Shown: piece by piece, positions 20,355 through 32,577 of the stretch
Layout of the letters: each line of letters opens with the position of its first letter
How positions within the stretch are numbered: position 1 is the first letter of the stretch
NCBI GenBank assembly: GCA_036426205.1
Contig: CM071568.1
Location: 219,649,216-219,713,215, forward strand
Length of the DNA: 64,000 bases
Source: Ascaphus truei
Lineage: Eukaryota; Chordata; Amphibia; Anura; Ascaphidae
Direction: 5' to 3'
Translations under genes and position numbers: made by a program
Notes under the pieces: generated by a model
Databases searched by the model: none
Told to the model about the DNA's origin: nothing
The model's input: only the letters and a program-made list of their open reading frames with translations

Positions 20355-20714
20355 CAGTACCGACACACTTTATCCGAGTGTGGTCGGTACCGCAAGCCGG
20401 GAAATCTCCCGGCTTGCTAGTGGCCGCCCCTCGGCGTGCCGCGCGTCATAGACGCGCGGTCACGCGTCATCGGGAGCGTGCGCCCCCTGCACGCGCGTCC
20501 AGGGGCTCCCCGAGGGAGCCCTGGTGTCCCGCGATCGCGGGACAGCGGCAGGGGGTTCCGGGGGACCCGGCGGACCCGGCAGCGGTAGGGAGAGCGCCCC
20601 GATCGGAGGGCGCTCTTCCGCTGCTTCGGCGCGCGCCCGTCACTCTCGGGCGCGCGCCAGGCTACTGCTGCGGCAGAGAACGGGCAAATGCTCGAATAAA
20701 CTCTGCCGCAGCAG
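20355..20714 (+). mobile_element. GC-rich MITE with TA target duplication, TTTATTCGAG family
   Basis: TA at 20353-20354 and 20715-20716 flank inverted ends: CAGTACCGACACACTTTATC on the left and the complement of CTGCTGCGGCAGAGTTTATT on the right. The interior is very CpG-rich. Small inverted repeats such as CCGGGA/TCCCGG are present. Ends are related to those at 43418-43814 and 31335-31690. A TA duplication suggests the Tc1/mariner superfamily. Confidence 0.65.
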
Positions 20715-20769
20715 TATATGGAATTTATTACCATCCCCTGGTTTCTGTCACAACAGTTTATGTCTGAGT

Positions 20770-21262
20770 ACTCTTTACCTTGCAGCTGTGGGCTGCTCCA
20801 CATTCCTTACTCTGCAGCTGTGTGCCTTCCTCCCATTGGCTGCTTGCCCTTTAAATACCCAGTCAGCTATCTGCTACATTGCTGAGCATAAACTACTGTT
20901 TATGTACCGCGCTTGCTACAAACTGCTCGTTGCTGTGCTGTACCTTGCCTTTGCCTGTCTGGGTCTCTTCATTGTGACACCAGCTCGTGCCCGGACCTCT
21001 CTCTTCTCGTACCCCTGGACCTTGGCTCGCTACTGGACTCCATCTCGCTCCTCGAGCACGGATCTCGACCACTCTTCTCTCTCCAACCCCTGACTACGGC
21101 AAGTACCTCAACCTACCCACACTCTCCTACTCTGACCCGGCTACACGACCCTGACTTTGCAATCCGGACCAGGCCTCACGGTTGTACAGTAGGTCGGCGG
21201 TTATCTGCATCCCCACCTCAGCCTCGCGGTCTAAGTCCTGTTTGTGGTGAGCACTGTTACAT
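20770..21262 (+). repeat. LTR-like segment ending in GTGAGCACTGTTACA
   Basis: Sequence from about 20770 has a TTTAAATACC box near 20848 and a C-rich body, and ends CCTGTTTGTGGTGAGCACTG TTACA. The last 75 bases match, in reverse orientation, the starts of the units at 27733 and 28038. This indicates a dispersed LTR family, likely gypsy-derived. No partner LTR is in position. Confidence 0.5.
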
Positions 21263-21339
21263 ATGCAAAGCAAAATGTATCCATTTTTCTGGGGAAAGAA
21301 AAAAAACAAGAATATAAAGAAGTGTACTTCCTACATTAG

Positions 21340-21895
21340 GATCAGACGGTGGACTAGCTTTGCTGGCACTAAACAAATATTTTGTTGCAGCACAATTAAG
21401 TCATTTGCCAGCCTGGCAAAGACCTACACAGGCGGTTAAGTGGGTGGAAATTGTGACCAATGAGATTCCGGTACAGGATATAGGCACATTATTATGGATC
21501 CCCAAAAAGAACAGACTGCAGGAGGTGTATAACCACCCGGTTATTAAATTCACACTAAATATTTGAGATACCTTGAGAAAAGAAAGGGACTAAAAAGAAA
21601 ACCCTCACTTATGACCCCCTTATGGAGGAACGAGGAATTTTCCCCTAGGTGTGTACCGGGAAGGAATAATATTTTGATTACAAGAGGTATAATTAGTAGA
21701 TTTTATGTTTCAGGGGAAAATATATACATTTGAAGAATTACACAAGAGATACAATATTCAAATTTCAGAATATTTCAGATATACACAAATTAGGCATTTT
21801 AATTTTTCAAAATCTTTCCCGAAAGGGAATACACATCTAACCAAATTTGAAGAGATGTGCACGTTGCAAACACATCAGACAGGGTTGATATAAAT
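21340..21895 (+). pseudogene. L1/Tx1-type LINE ORF2 C-terminal fragment
   Basis: The plus-strand translation resembles the carboxyl end of L1-clade ORF2: KYFVAAQLSHLPAW, ALLWIPKK-type, then NILITRGIIS, FEELHKRYN and FFRYTQIRHF-like blocks. Frames change twice. Truncated at both ends. Confidence 0.65.
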
Positions 21896-21919
21896 ATATA
21901 TTCCACTGTGAATTTGTAA

Positions 21920-22510
21920 GGATTATGGAGCCACGCCGTTCACGGCGTGTCTCCCACTTACCTGCTGCCCCGTCTGACATCCTCGTGGCTCGCATGGACG
22001 CCGGAGACAAGCGCGTGAGTTCCTGTGTAGAGCGCATGCGCGCACGTCCTTCTTCCTCTTCTGCCCTCGGATCAGGGCGTGGGGCCGCGCACGCAGCCGC
22101 GGGCGCTGCTACACAGAGGCGCGGACACACGGAGGCGCAACCGCCTCTTAAAGGTACAGTCAACCAAACTGTTGCTGCTATTGAATGCAGTCAGATTGCT
22201 GCCCTTTATGCCTCATCTCCTGGGACTCATGAGGGACCTATCCCTGCTGCAGCTGGCTCCTTCTACACACCCCTTTATGGCTGCAATGCTATTGGACCCT
22301 CTCTCCTTTATATACCTGCCAAAATCACTGGTTCTTTGGCTGAGCATAGTTCCAGTTGTCCTTACCATTCTCTGCCTCCCTAGTTCTATTTTACAGACCT
22401 CCTCGTGTACCAAACCGGCTTCCGCTACGTCTTCCTGTACCTCTGGCATCCCGAACTCGGCACACGGCTACCACCGTTGGCATACAGCCAATAAAGAATA
22501 TCACTTGTGA
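21920..22510 (+). repeat. LTR-like GC-rich segment
   Basis: It begins near GGAGCCACGCCGTTCACGGC, has a CpG-rich first half, a TATATACC box near 22308, and a pyrimidine-rich second half with an AATAAAG signal at about 22490. This resembles an LTR promoter plus R/U5 arrangement. No coding product assigned. Confidence 0.35.
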
Positions 22511-22519
22511 GCACATTGA

Positions 22520-22685
22520 CATGTCTTAGGCCAGTCTTCAACCCTGCCTTTCAACCATTATCAGCTAGCATACAGTGCTCCCACTGCAGCAAGGGATTCT
22601 GGGAAATGACATGCAAATGAGCACTCAATGTGTCACCTTTTGCCTGGAAAATCCATTCACATTGAGAAAGAACCACACCAGTCCC
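22520..22685 (+). repeat. Dispersed repeat fragment containing an ATGCAAAT octamer
   Basis: GCAGCAAGGGATTCTGGGAA followed by ATGACATGCAAATGAGCAC reads like a conserved interspersed repeat. I cannot name the family. Confidence 0.3.
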
Positions 22686-22689
22686 TATG

Positions 22690-24440
22690 TCGCGAGCATC
22701 TACCTTCGAGAACAAATGCCTTCGAAGGGTCTGGGTGAATCAAAATGGTTGCTATGGAGAAGATTGTCGTGAGTGTCTGAAAGGCAGTGAGGACCTCTGG
22801 GATCCATTAAAAAGGATTTGCCCTTTTTCCTTAAGGGCTGTAACCTCTGAGAATTTCCGGATGAACCGGCGATAGTAATTTGCACAGCCCAAGTATCTTT
22901 TAATGTGTTTAAGGGCAGTAGAATAGGCCAATCAAGGATGACAGAGACCTTTTCTAGGTTAATTTCGAAGCTGTTAGAGGAAATAATGCATCCCAGAAAG
23001 GAAATCTTTCATTGCTCAAAGAGAAGTTTCTCCCACTTGGCAAAGCGATAGTGTTGCCTACATGACCAAAGCCCGCTGTTCATCCGTGGACTTTGTGAAA
23101 ATTCGGATATCGTCCAAATATACGATGACAGAGAGGTTACTGAGCTCCTGGATTACTTAATTAATGAAATACTGCAAAACACAGCTGTGGTGTTAGACAG
23201 GCTGAAGGGGATGACCAGGTATTCATAGTGCCCATCCCTGATATTGAAAGCCGTTTTGTACCCATCGGCCTCCCGAATACGAATAAGGTTGTAGGCCCCG
23301 TTGAGGTAAAGTTTCTTAAAAAGTGTAGCTCCCCTTAGTCAATCAAACTATTTGGGAATCAGAGGAAGGGGAAAGGTGCTTGAATTATTTTATTCAGGAT
23401 CCTGTAGTCAAGGATCTATCTTCTGGACAAAAAAAGAACTCTGCCCCTGAAGGAGAAGAGTACTTGCAAATGAATCCCTTCAAAATATACATTCATGTCC
23501 TTCTTTTCCTGTCTAGAGAGAGGTTACGTATGACCACGGGGAGGAACGACGCTTGGGAGATATATACCACAATCATAAGGCCAATGCTGGGGAAGTTCCT
23601 CAGCTTGTGTTTTGTCAAAAAAGTCCTGGAACTCTAGTTACCATTAGGGCAGGTAGTGGCATTGAAGGAAATATTTTTGTCCCACCTAGAGTCAGAATTT
23701 AGGAGACGAAAGGTTTGACAGGCCTGGCTACATGCTGTTACTTGTCATGTGGTCTTCTAAATCCGCAGATTATGTTGCTGGAGCCATGGAAATCCCAAAA
23801 TGACCATGGCCGAAGAAGGTATTATATGGAAGGGGAACGTTTTGTGATGGGATGAGCCAACGGAGACTTGTACGGGTAACATTTCCCTGGACATGTTCCC
23901 TGGGCCAAAAGGTCTCCCATCTAAGGACTCTACCTCCAGTGGATCCTTCTTTCATCAAAGTGGAATTGCGTGGGAATGTGCGAAGGCGTGATCCAGGATT
24001 TTCCAGCGGCCCCTGAGTCACTGAATTCTCGTGTATGGAACATAGCTTGACCCCAGGAAGATGTTCCAGCACAAAGAGTTGAGTAGGTGACACAGGAGGA
24101 GGAATCACCTAACCCCCTAAGAAGTGTACCTCTATCCTCACAAGGCACTGAAGTTTCCTTGACAAGTATGAGGTTTGGAGATATTGACCCTTTAAGTCAC
24201 AATAGAGGCAGAGGGAAGAAGAGCATCTTTGGAAGCCTGTCCTATTGAGACAGTCTAGTAACACTAATTTGCATGGGCTTCACTGGTTAAGGGAGATCAG
24301 TCTGGGACACCGAGGACGCAATGCTTGTATAGAGTCGGAGCCTTCCCGAGTACGTATTTCCTCAGTCTGTCGCTCCCGGATCTGGAGGTCCATGTGAATG
24401 CAAAAGGCAATCAGTTTATCGAGATCCTTAGGAGTCTCCC
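22690..24440 (-). pseudogene. Ty3/gypsy pol remnant (reverse transcriptase region)
   Basis: The minus strand encodes, in several broken frames, a gypsy reverse transcriptase: YLDDIRIF around 23120 (catalytic YxDD), then ALKHIKRYLGCANYYRRFIR around 22900 and the KFSEVTAL continuation. Upstream sequence from 23200 to 24440 continues the polyprotein with stops and shifts. Dead copy, contiguous with the gag remnant on its 5' side. Confidence 0.75.
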
Positions 24441-24458
24441 AGATCACCAACTTGTCAT

Positions 24459-25016
24459 TTAGCTGTTTGCTGAGGCCCTGCTAGAAAACAGCCAGTAAAG
24501 CTTCATTGTTCCATCCTTTCGCATACTGACCCACCGTCCGTATCTTTGGTGTATACAAAACAGCAAAACTAAATCAGACGAGGTACACCCAGGGTCATCA
24601 AATACTTTTTTGAATGCCTGAACGAAGAGCAGAGAGTCATTCACCAAGGGGGAGTCTTTCTCCCAGATTAGGAAAGCCCATGCCAAGGCCTCGCTGCCAA
24701 GAAATAATGTAAGCCACATTATGGGGGGTAAACATCGATGGCTGTAAATTGAATTGTATGGCACACTGGTACAGGTAGCCCGGCATGCAGCTCTATAGCG
24801 CTGTGGAGCTAGAATGCATGGTTTGCAGGGTATAAGAGGTGGAGGTGTAGAGACCATAGGTGAAAACATCAGAGGTGGTAAGGGAGCAGGAATCATGGGT
24901 ATAGCATCAAGGTGGATAGAAATGCCTTGTAAAAATATGGCAATCATAGCCAGTTGCTGTTCCAGATGAGAAACTCTGCTTGTGAACATTTTAAAAATGT
25001 TCTTGAGCAGAAACAA
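24459..25016 (-). pseudogene. Ty3/gypsy gag remnant
   Basis: A 185-residue minus-strand frame begins with a coiled segment (SRVSHLEQQLAMIA), a proline-rich stretch, then a gag capsid-like region with LGSEALAWAFLIWEKDSPL and VQAFKKVFDDPG. These are typical of vertebrate gypsy gag, and of host genes derived from it (RTL/LDOC1 type). The frame stops at 24459 where similarity suggests more capsid should follow. It sits directly 5' of the pol remnant. Confidence 0.7.
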
Positions 25017-25049
25017 TATTCAATGCCTCAGTGAGGTGCATGGCCCAAG

Positions 25050-25507
25050 AAAAATGTGACAATGAAAGTCCAGCTATCTGAACAAGCTCCTCACCCCTAC
25101 CACATGCAGCACTTATCACCTGAGATCAGACTCCAAAAGACTGTTCATAGTCCCAAGGCTCAACAAAGTTTCCGGCCGTTCCTCCTTCTCTTACCGAGTA
25201 CCCCAAACTGGAACAAAATACCAGAGACTTTCACATCCACCACCAGTTTCAGTTCTTTCAAATCTAAGGCTGTCTCACATTTTAATCTGGTCTGTAACTG
25301 TTTCATACGCCCATAATATATATTTTCTTTAACTCTGCATGCAATGTCTTGTAGATAATGTATACCCTGTTCATTTATGTAACTGTATTTGTAACCATGT
25401 ATTATTTGTCTTTACTCTGTGCCCAGGACATACTTGAAAACGAGAGATAACTCTCAATGTATTACTTCCTGGTAAAATATTTTATAAATTAATAAATAAT
25501 AAATAAA
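25050..25507 (+). mobile_element. 3' end of an L2/CR1-like LINE
   Basis: The terminal about 86 codons (TSTTSFSSFKSKAVSHFNLV, CNCFIRP stop at 25316) and the 3' UTR ending in (TAAA/AATAA)n closely match the reverse complement of 32578-33000. This is a 5'-truncated copy of the same family, next to the gypsy gag remnant. Confidence 0.85.
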
Positions 25508-25623
25508 TCTAACCAGGAGGCTGACCCACAGGGCTGTGACAGGATGTGGGAACTGACCACAAGTACAGGACTGAGTATGAGGTTTCAGTGCGGTCAGCAC
25601 CTACACTAAAGCTCCGACAACAA

Positions 25624-26022
25624 TGTTGCTACCTGGTATCTGGTATCTGGTTTCACTTCCTCTGAAGCAATGGTGGCCATCTTGATTACTGGCATCTTGC
25701 CTATAAAAAGATAGGACTTCCTCCTACCTAGAGGTAGCTGCCAAAGCATGGCTTCAGATTTGTTCCTGTTAGACTCCAGTGTTCCTGTTTGTTTGCACCC
25801 AGTCTTTATCTCTGCCTGTCCCCCCGACCTTTTACCTCTACCACCTGCCTTGACCATTGCCAGTGACCCAGACATTGCTCTGTTGCCACCTGCCTTGATC
25901 CTAGTCTGTGAGCCTGACTACTCTATACTCAAATCAGGACTCTGTCTCGCGGTTCAAGTCGGCGATTTAATATCCTACCTCAACCCTGTCGTCACTTCCT
26001 GTCTTGAGACGAGCATCGTTAC
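25624..26022 (+). repeat. Candidate LTR (TG...CA) with TATA box
   Basis: Starts TGTTGCTACC, contains CTATAAAAAG at about 25699, and ends GCATCGTTACA. The plus-strand orientation is opposite to the neighbouring gypsy remnant. Its last part (TCTCGCGGTTCAAGTC) resembles the end of the LTR-like block at 20770-21262. Confidence 0.45.
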
Positions 26023-26415
26023 ACTGTCCTGATTTGAGGAGAATATCAGGGTCACATGCTGAGTTCGGGACAGGATACTGCATCATAGTCGGGGTCACGC
26101 TTCCAAGGTCATGTCATGGTGCAACAGGGAAGTCAGGGGTCACAGTTCCAAGGTCAAGGCAGGGTTCAGCAGCATACTCGGGTCACGGTTTCAAGGTCAG
26201 GGCAGGAGAGTGTCAAAGAGAGTCTCAGTCCAAGCACAGGTACAGAGTACGCAAATGGTAAAGCAGGAAAACTAATGGGGTCCAAGAGCACAAGCATCAA
26301 ACACCTTTCTCAGTCACTGACTGATAGCTATGTGCTACAAAGACCTTGAGATGGCTAACTTTTTGGTAAGCAGTTATAATGCTGACATCAGCCATGTCCT
26401 GCCACTTACTGTATA
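26023..26415. other. Repetitive GGTCACGxTTCCAAGGTCA-type DNA
   Basis: CAGTTCCAAGGTCAAGGCAG-like phrases recur four times between 26040 and 26215 at 50-60 bp spacing and again near 28850-28910. Probably LTR or internal gypsy untranslated sequence. Confidence 0.35.
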
Positions 26416-26418
26416 TTG

Positions 26419-26420
<2 letters not shown>

Positions 26421-26471
<51 letters not shown>
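26421..26471. repeat. (GCT)17 trinucleotide repeat
   Basis: Seventeen uninterrupted GCT units, outside any recognisable coding frame. The longest triplet run in the window. Confidence 0.97.
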
Positions 26472-26472
<1 letters not shown>

Positions 26473-26479
26473 AGAAGTC

Positions 26480-27720
26480 TCCTTTGTAGTATCTGTGAAG
26501 GATGAATATATTCTGCTCTACTTCCCTATATACTAGCTTCAAGGAACATAATGAAATGGGGAAGCAGACAGTAGAACAATGCAGGGATTAACTGGTGTCT
26601 AGATTGTCTGTCTGTGTGCAGACTACAGAGCTGACGGATTTAGCTGCAAACAGTCCATTCCAGCAATGGCCGATATTACTAGTGCCCGCCACCATCTGTG
26701 TATTCTTCTGTCTTTTCAAACTGCATGTTCATACATCTTTCCACATTAATCAGGTAGACCTTGTGCAGTATACCCCACTTAAGCTTCACCCTTACTGATG
26801 TACAATTGAGAAAGATTTTAGTGTTCAATAGCAAGCTCATGATGCTGCCGCTGAATTCCAGATCAACTGCACAAACAAACAAAAACTTCTCAATCGTCCC
26901 TGGAAAATTTCCAGCTGGTGCCAAGCTGGAAATGGCTCTGGATCCAATAACACTCAAGACTCTGAGCCAAATGCAGTTCATACAGTATGAACCTCATATA
27001 CTTCTTTTTATAGAATATTTTGCATACCTCCGGTTACGCAACATTTCATGTTATGATTATGCTAAATGTATACTATGACATTTTCCTCACTGTGTAGTGA
27101 TATTTTGCTGAAAGCTTACTAATTTGCCAACATTAGTAGCCCTTTAAGGCTTTGGGCAACTCTTTTCAAGTAAGCAGATATCTTCTTCTGTATCACTATC
27201 TGACCTATTACACCAAGATTATATTTCACATCTTTCTTGCTGACTGTCACCAATACAATTACTAACAGCAGAAGACATAGCAGTTTCCAGAGAAGCAGAA
27301 AAACACGGTACATGTGACTTGAGCTGATACCATGGTAAAAATAAGCTCTATGCAGGTGTTTACATCTGTTCCTGCAAGCAGGGTTGTCCAAATGTACGGC
27401 TTAGATCTCAATATGGTGGAACCATGAGGTCCTCAAGAAGCACAGAAATTAGGTGATGAGCAAGGCAAAAGTATCAACAGCTGTCATTTTTATGTCATCC
27501 TTCTGCTTCTCCATCTGATTTTCCAGAAGAAGTTTAATGAGTGATATGACCTGGCTCAGGCCAGCACTGTCTAAACTTACTTCTCATGTTGCTATTTCAA
27601 ATAATTTACATACTTCATACAAAACTGCAAGGATTTTTCAGATAACTCCCTCCTCTCCTGATCTCATGGGATGCAATTGTAACGTTGCTTGCTGCAAAAC
27701 AGGATACGGACCCGCAGGAC
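26480..27720. other. No gene seen
   Basis: AT-rich sequence without repeats or coding similarity that I can support. Open frames at 26679-27391 look random in composition. Confidence 0.4.
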
Positions 27721-28700
27721 AGAGTGTAACGAGTGCTCACTACAAACAGGACGGGACCGCAGGGATGAGGTGGGGATGTTTTAATACTCCTACCAGCAAC
27801 CGCGCAACCGCGTCCGGATTGAAGAGTCGTAGTCATTTAGCTGGTTCAGGGTAGGAGAGGTCAGAATAGTCGTAATACTCCCCGTGGTCTGGGATTGGAG
27901 TAGTCGGATATTCGTAGTGCATAGCCGGGCTCCCAGAGTAGAGAGGTCAGGATGGTCATTGTGCATAGCCGAGGTCCAGGGGTCAGAGAAGGTAGAGGTC
28001 TGGGTACGAGCTGAGGTCAAAGGTACAGGAGATCAAAGTGCTCACTACAAACAGGACGGGACCGCAGGGCTGAGGTGGGGATGTTGTAATACTCCTACCA
28101 GCAACCGCGCAACTGCGTCCGGATTTCAGAGTCATAGTCATTTAGCTGGGTCAGGGTAGGAGAGGTCAGAATAGTCGTAATACTCGCCGTGGTCTGGGAT
28201 TGGAGAAGTCGGATATTCGTAGTGCATAGCCGGGGTCCCGGAGTAGAGAGGTCAGGATGGTCATTGTGCATAGCCGAGGTCCAGGGGTCAGAGAAGGTAG
28301 AGGTCTGGGTACGAGCTAGGTGGGGGTTGCACATGTACAGGAGTCAATCAGCTAATGCAAAGAGCACTGGTAGGCATCAGGATGCTTAGACAAGCAACTA
28401 GTACATAAACACAAGTTTATGCTCAGCCAATTTGCCTCAGGGCTGGCTGAGCATATAAGGAGCAGGGAGCCAATGCAGACTGTAAGTCATGCATAATTAA
28501 AGGTAGGCTGTGTACTGATAGGCAGGGGCAGAGTGTATCACAGCTGTGGAGTAATTGGCAGCATTAACCTCTCGACTGCCCCATATATTTCGGTGCTGAC
28601 GTGAAGTGGAAACAGTGACGTCCTCCATTGCATCACAGGACGCGGCGCGGGGGTGGAGTCTAGGTCCGATCCTGGTAGGAGTACAGTGGCGCTTGAACAC
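27720..28700 (-). repeat. Minus-strand LTR-like segment with a 305 bp internal duplication
   Basis: Units 27733-28037 and 28038-28314 are near-identical with a 305 bp offset. Each begins GTGCTCACTACAAACAGGAC, the reverse complement of the end of the LTR-like block at 20770-21262. Each includes paired CGTAGTGCATAGCCGGG and TTGTGCATAGCCGAGGTCC blocks, a nested shorter repeat. The remainder to about 28700 contains GAGCATATAAGGAGCAGG. Confidence 0.65.
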
Positions 28701-29240
28701 AGTGCATGCACAATGGGTGTTACCCAACGCATCATGGGATGCATCGCCGGGGAGGGACTGAGGTCCAATCCTCATGCAGAGGAGTAATACATTGAACTTG
28801 GTCTGGGATCAGAGGCCTGGGATGCAGGGGTAATCTGGTACATTCCAGGGTCAAGGCAGGCGGGAGGCAAGGAGTGGTCAGATTCAGTTCCAAGGTCAAG
28901 ACAAGCAGCGGGCAAAACAAAGACAAGAGAGAGCTCAAACAGGACAAGGTATCCAGTACTTTGCACGAACAAAGACTGGTAGCAACTGCCTGTTATTTAA
29001 GGCCAGAGGCAGGTGGTGGCAATGGGAGCCAAAGAGAGGCTGATTTCCTGTCAGGGGACTAAGGGCAGGATTTTCCAGCTAGCAGGATTGCCGTGGTAGC
29101 TTTGGACCAGATGATGTCACTTCCTGGATGTTCAGACAGATCCCTTATAGCAATATAGATAGTGATTACTTGTCGCTGTTCCTGAAGTCACTGAAGAATA
29201 TAGCAGGTGAAATGTCACTTTGTTACAATCTGTTGCTGCA
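28701..29240 (-). repeat. Further LTR-like/gypsy untranslated sequence
   Basis: Contains TTCCAAGGTCAAGACAAGCA-type phrases and GCCTGTTATTTAAGGCC, similar in style to 26023-26215. No coding product. Confidence 0.3.
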
Positions 29241-31330
29241 GGTGATAACATGGTAGATTACATTTATATCGCAGATTTGGGGGGGGGGTATCTCTGCATA
29301 ATTATACTGTACATCCAATAAAACAGTATAATGCAATTCCTTAATTAATATAACATTTCATTTTAAATCAAATAATTGTTATATGTCTCTCTTTCTCTGC
29401 CTGTGCCTGTCTATGTTTCGCTCTTCCTGTCTCTGCCTCAATGCAAGCCTCTGTACACACTTCTACCCTCCCTTTCCCTGCCAACAAATGACCGCAGGGG
29501 AAAAGTGGGGCTGCTTGATAGAAGAAAATAAATTAAATACTGCAATGTCCAAGGCAAAGGTTTTGCCTCGATTTCAGTTCAGGCCCAGCACTAAGATTTG
29601 AGCCGCAGTCTTAATTTTACTTAGAAAGCTCAAGTTTGGGTGGACTTATATTTTAACATCCCGGACTTTCTCTTCTTTAGTTTGTAATATCTTCATTCAA
29701 AACACAATGATGCATTGACTTCCTTATGTGTTACACTTGAATAAATGTGTTAAAGGATTTACCACCATCTCATTTTCTAAATTTGGTTCAATAAAAGGTG
29801 ACGAGGCTAGAAAGCAAGGTTGCTTTGTAGCAATGGAGTTTCCAACGTGAAGGTCATAGAAAAGGCAAGGTGTAGAAGTTCAGGAGTATGCCTGCTGGGA
29901 AATGTTCACACTTTTTTTTTTTTTTTAGTTTTTTCAAGCTTTCTAGCCCAATATTATATGCTTTAACTAGTCCTTCAGCAACAATATATTTATGCATATT
30001 TTATCCCTTTCAGTAGCAATTGAATCTGTACTTTTCTTGTCCAAACAGATACTGACATCTAGAAAAATGTTCAGTAACATTGTTTTACAGTAATAGATGC
30101 ACAAACTATAAAAAAAAATATTTATATAAAAACCGAAAATAATTTAGCCATGTATTTCAAGGATTTACACTGTTCTAGTGGAACATTTTAGAATTGTTTT
30201 ATCATATGAGCTAACATAATTATTATTATTTTTTAGAGATGGAGGGCTTTTTATGTTGGCACACTATTAAGTGAGAGTGTTAGACTGACCTGTATATTTT
30301 ATAGATAAGCTTTTAGAACAAGAGGACAGGATGAGTTTGAAAACAAGTTTCGTTTTCTTACAAGTTTTAAAGAAAAAATGGTTACATTTCCACAGCATTA
30401 TACAATAGAATGTGTACCTTTGTAGAGACTCTGAAGTATTAAACAATTACAAATTGAGTCAAAAGCTGACTCTCCAGATAGAAAGTACAGAAGGAAATGT
30501 TGACCATTCACAACCTGATGAGATACTGATAAGGTTCCAGATCTCACCAGTCTTCAGCAGCAGTCAACACTTTCACTGATGGGCAGTTTCAGTGGTACTA
30601 TGGTGTGGGTATTAGTTCTTAAAACAATTTAGTGTTGTTGTTTCGATTTGGATTGTTTTTTTCTCAAACTCTATTTGTAGGGGTTATAGTGTTGGATCTG
30701 GGGTTTTTGCCAAATTATGTATGGAGAAATAATATGAAAAATGATATAAGCATGTATTAATGCTAAAACTAATTATAAAATCCTATAAAATGTAAATAAA
30801 CCAGAAGAACTTAAAATAATGGCAAAACATATGGCAGGAAACACCCCAAGTTTTCAACTCTAGGGTTACCAGTCAGCAATGAGGATGGCCTTTCCCTCTA
30901 TGTACTCCACAATGTTACCTTGAAAAATGGCACAAACCCACCAGGGTCACCTTCCCCGACATTCCCAGCCTCAGGGGGTAGTTGCAGCTATGGATTACCA
31001 GTCACTTCAGATGCATCTTGGTCAACCCAAGGTCATGAACATGGTTTTTAGGCCTCATGTTTAATTCTCTCAGCAATATGGGACTCTCTCTTTTAGTTTG
31101 AGCAGTATCCGGCTTGTTAAATGGCTATTAGGTTTAAAGATCTTGCATGTACAGAAGACAGTAAGACAAAGTACAAATGACAAGAAAAAATATATATTGT
31201 ATGAGACTGAAGATACGAGATGAAGATCCACTGCTCAATGTTCTTGATTTTTTTTTCCTGTAGGTGAATCCTAGGTCCAAGCTTTAATTTTGAAAGAGGT
31301 ATGAGTCTCTCTCCATTATTTCAGGTACAG
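29241..31330. other. Mostly unique AT-rich DNA, no gene seen
   Basis: A 10-base G-run is at 29279-29288, and T- and A-runs at 29912 and 30110. From 29600 to 29900 the sequence is non-repetitive and balanced. No coding similarity or RNA gene recognised. Confidence 0.4.
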
Positions 31331-31334
31331 TATA

Positions 31335-31690
31335 CAGTAGAGGCAAATCTTATTCGAACAAAAACCAGTGGCAATTCCCCAAAAAACCCAGGAAACACCC
31401 AGGTACATTCTGAATACATGCCTTAAACTTTCCTTAAACTAGCCCCAGCATTTCTGCATTGATTAATGGCCTATCAGATTAACAGCGGGGGTCCCTGGCA
31501 GTCCCATTCAAACTGAATTGGAATGCCAGGGATCCCTGCTGTGTTAATCCTATGGGTCGTTAGTCAATGCAGAAATGCCTTAAACGTGCCTCAAACTAGC
31601 CCAGAACATACCCAGCACATACCCAGCACATACCCAGAATGTAACCCGGCTAGTTTACGGCAAATGTTAGAATAAACGTTGCCTCTACTG
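31335..31690. mobile_element. MITE with TA duplication and CAGTAGAGGCAA termini
   Basis: TA at 31333-31334 and 31691-31692 flank inverted ends of about 25 bp (CAGTAGAGGCAAATCTTATTC on the left, TTGCCTCTACTG on the right). The interior has a second palindrome around CCCTGGCAGTCC/AATGCCAGGGATCC (about 31485-31560) and a triplicated ACCCAGCACAT unit at 31610-31640. A diverged interior fragment recurs at 42955-43130. Confidence 0.8.
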
Positions 31691-31699
31691 TATCTGACA

Positions 31700-32577
31700 C
31701 TTTAAGGGGCTTTTGTGTTTAAAGATGTTGAACACATACTAAAATACATAACCACCTTTACCAGGAGATAATAGGAACATAATACAGTGACAGGAGGGGA
31801 GCAGTTGGTGACACAGGAAGGGGCATTTGGTTAAAGATACTCTGAACCATGGAAAGACTTTATTTTGAACACTAATTTGCTTATATACAGTATATGTTGT
31901 GGTTATTCTGGGGGTTCCATATGAGCTTGCAGGTGTCCTGTATGTTTTACAATTCTTGTTCAGCTGGTCTTAGCTGATTGGAAGGTGGCTCTTCCTATCT
32001 TGTTGAAGCTCACCCCCTCCCATATTTAAGTGGTTAAAAGCTCACTCCATAGCATCTCCCAGTCTCAGGAGAACTTGCTTGCTTGCAGTATGATTGTGAC
32101 AAATCTTATACAGAGGGCTTTTTCTGGTAATGTACAGGTTAATAAAAGCTTCAATCAGACTTAGAACTATGCAACTAATTTTGACAGATTTATTATAAAT
32201 CATTCTTCCTGGTAATGCACAGGTTATTAAGAATTTATATTAGTGTTAGGGACCCTTGAGATGTGGTCTGCCGTATAGTGGCTCAGGGGCTTACAACACT
32301 TTGGCCAAAATGTTAAACTAAAAGACCATTTTATTTAATCAATATCTATACATATATTTTTGGCATTGTACCATGTATAAGTTTCACTGGATGTGCAGTG
32401 AGCTCTGTCTGTGTTTTATGTTCTTTGTCTGGTTTTAACTACATTCAGTTGACCCTACAGCATAATGAAGTCTGTCCAATTTTTTCATACTTATAGCAAT
32501 ATAATGAAGAAAAAACTGTTGCACCACGCTGGAGCTTTCTTTTAAATATCTTGCACCATGTGATGTTAGCCCTCTTG
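31700..32577. other. No gene seen
   Basis: Two related phrases, TGGTAATGTACAGGTTAATA and TGGTAATGCACAGGTTATTA, occur about 80 bp apart near 32120 and 32210, suggesting a decayed short repeat. Otherwise unremarkable. Confidence 0.35.

Noticed and set aside
20201..21317. Long overlapping frames (up to 189 codons)
   Set aside because: Caused by CpG-rich MITE and LTR-like sequence that is low in stops; no conserved domain seen.
23380..26349. Plus-strand frames across the gypsy remnant
   Set aside because: They oppose the clear gag and RT similarity on the minus strand.
26421..26471. (GCT)17 as a polyglutamine or polyleucine coding tract
   Set aside because: No open frame of meaningful length passes through it.
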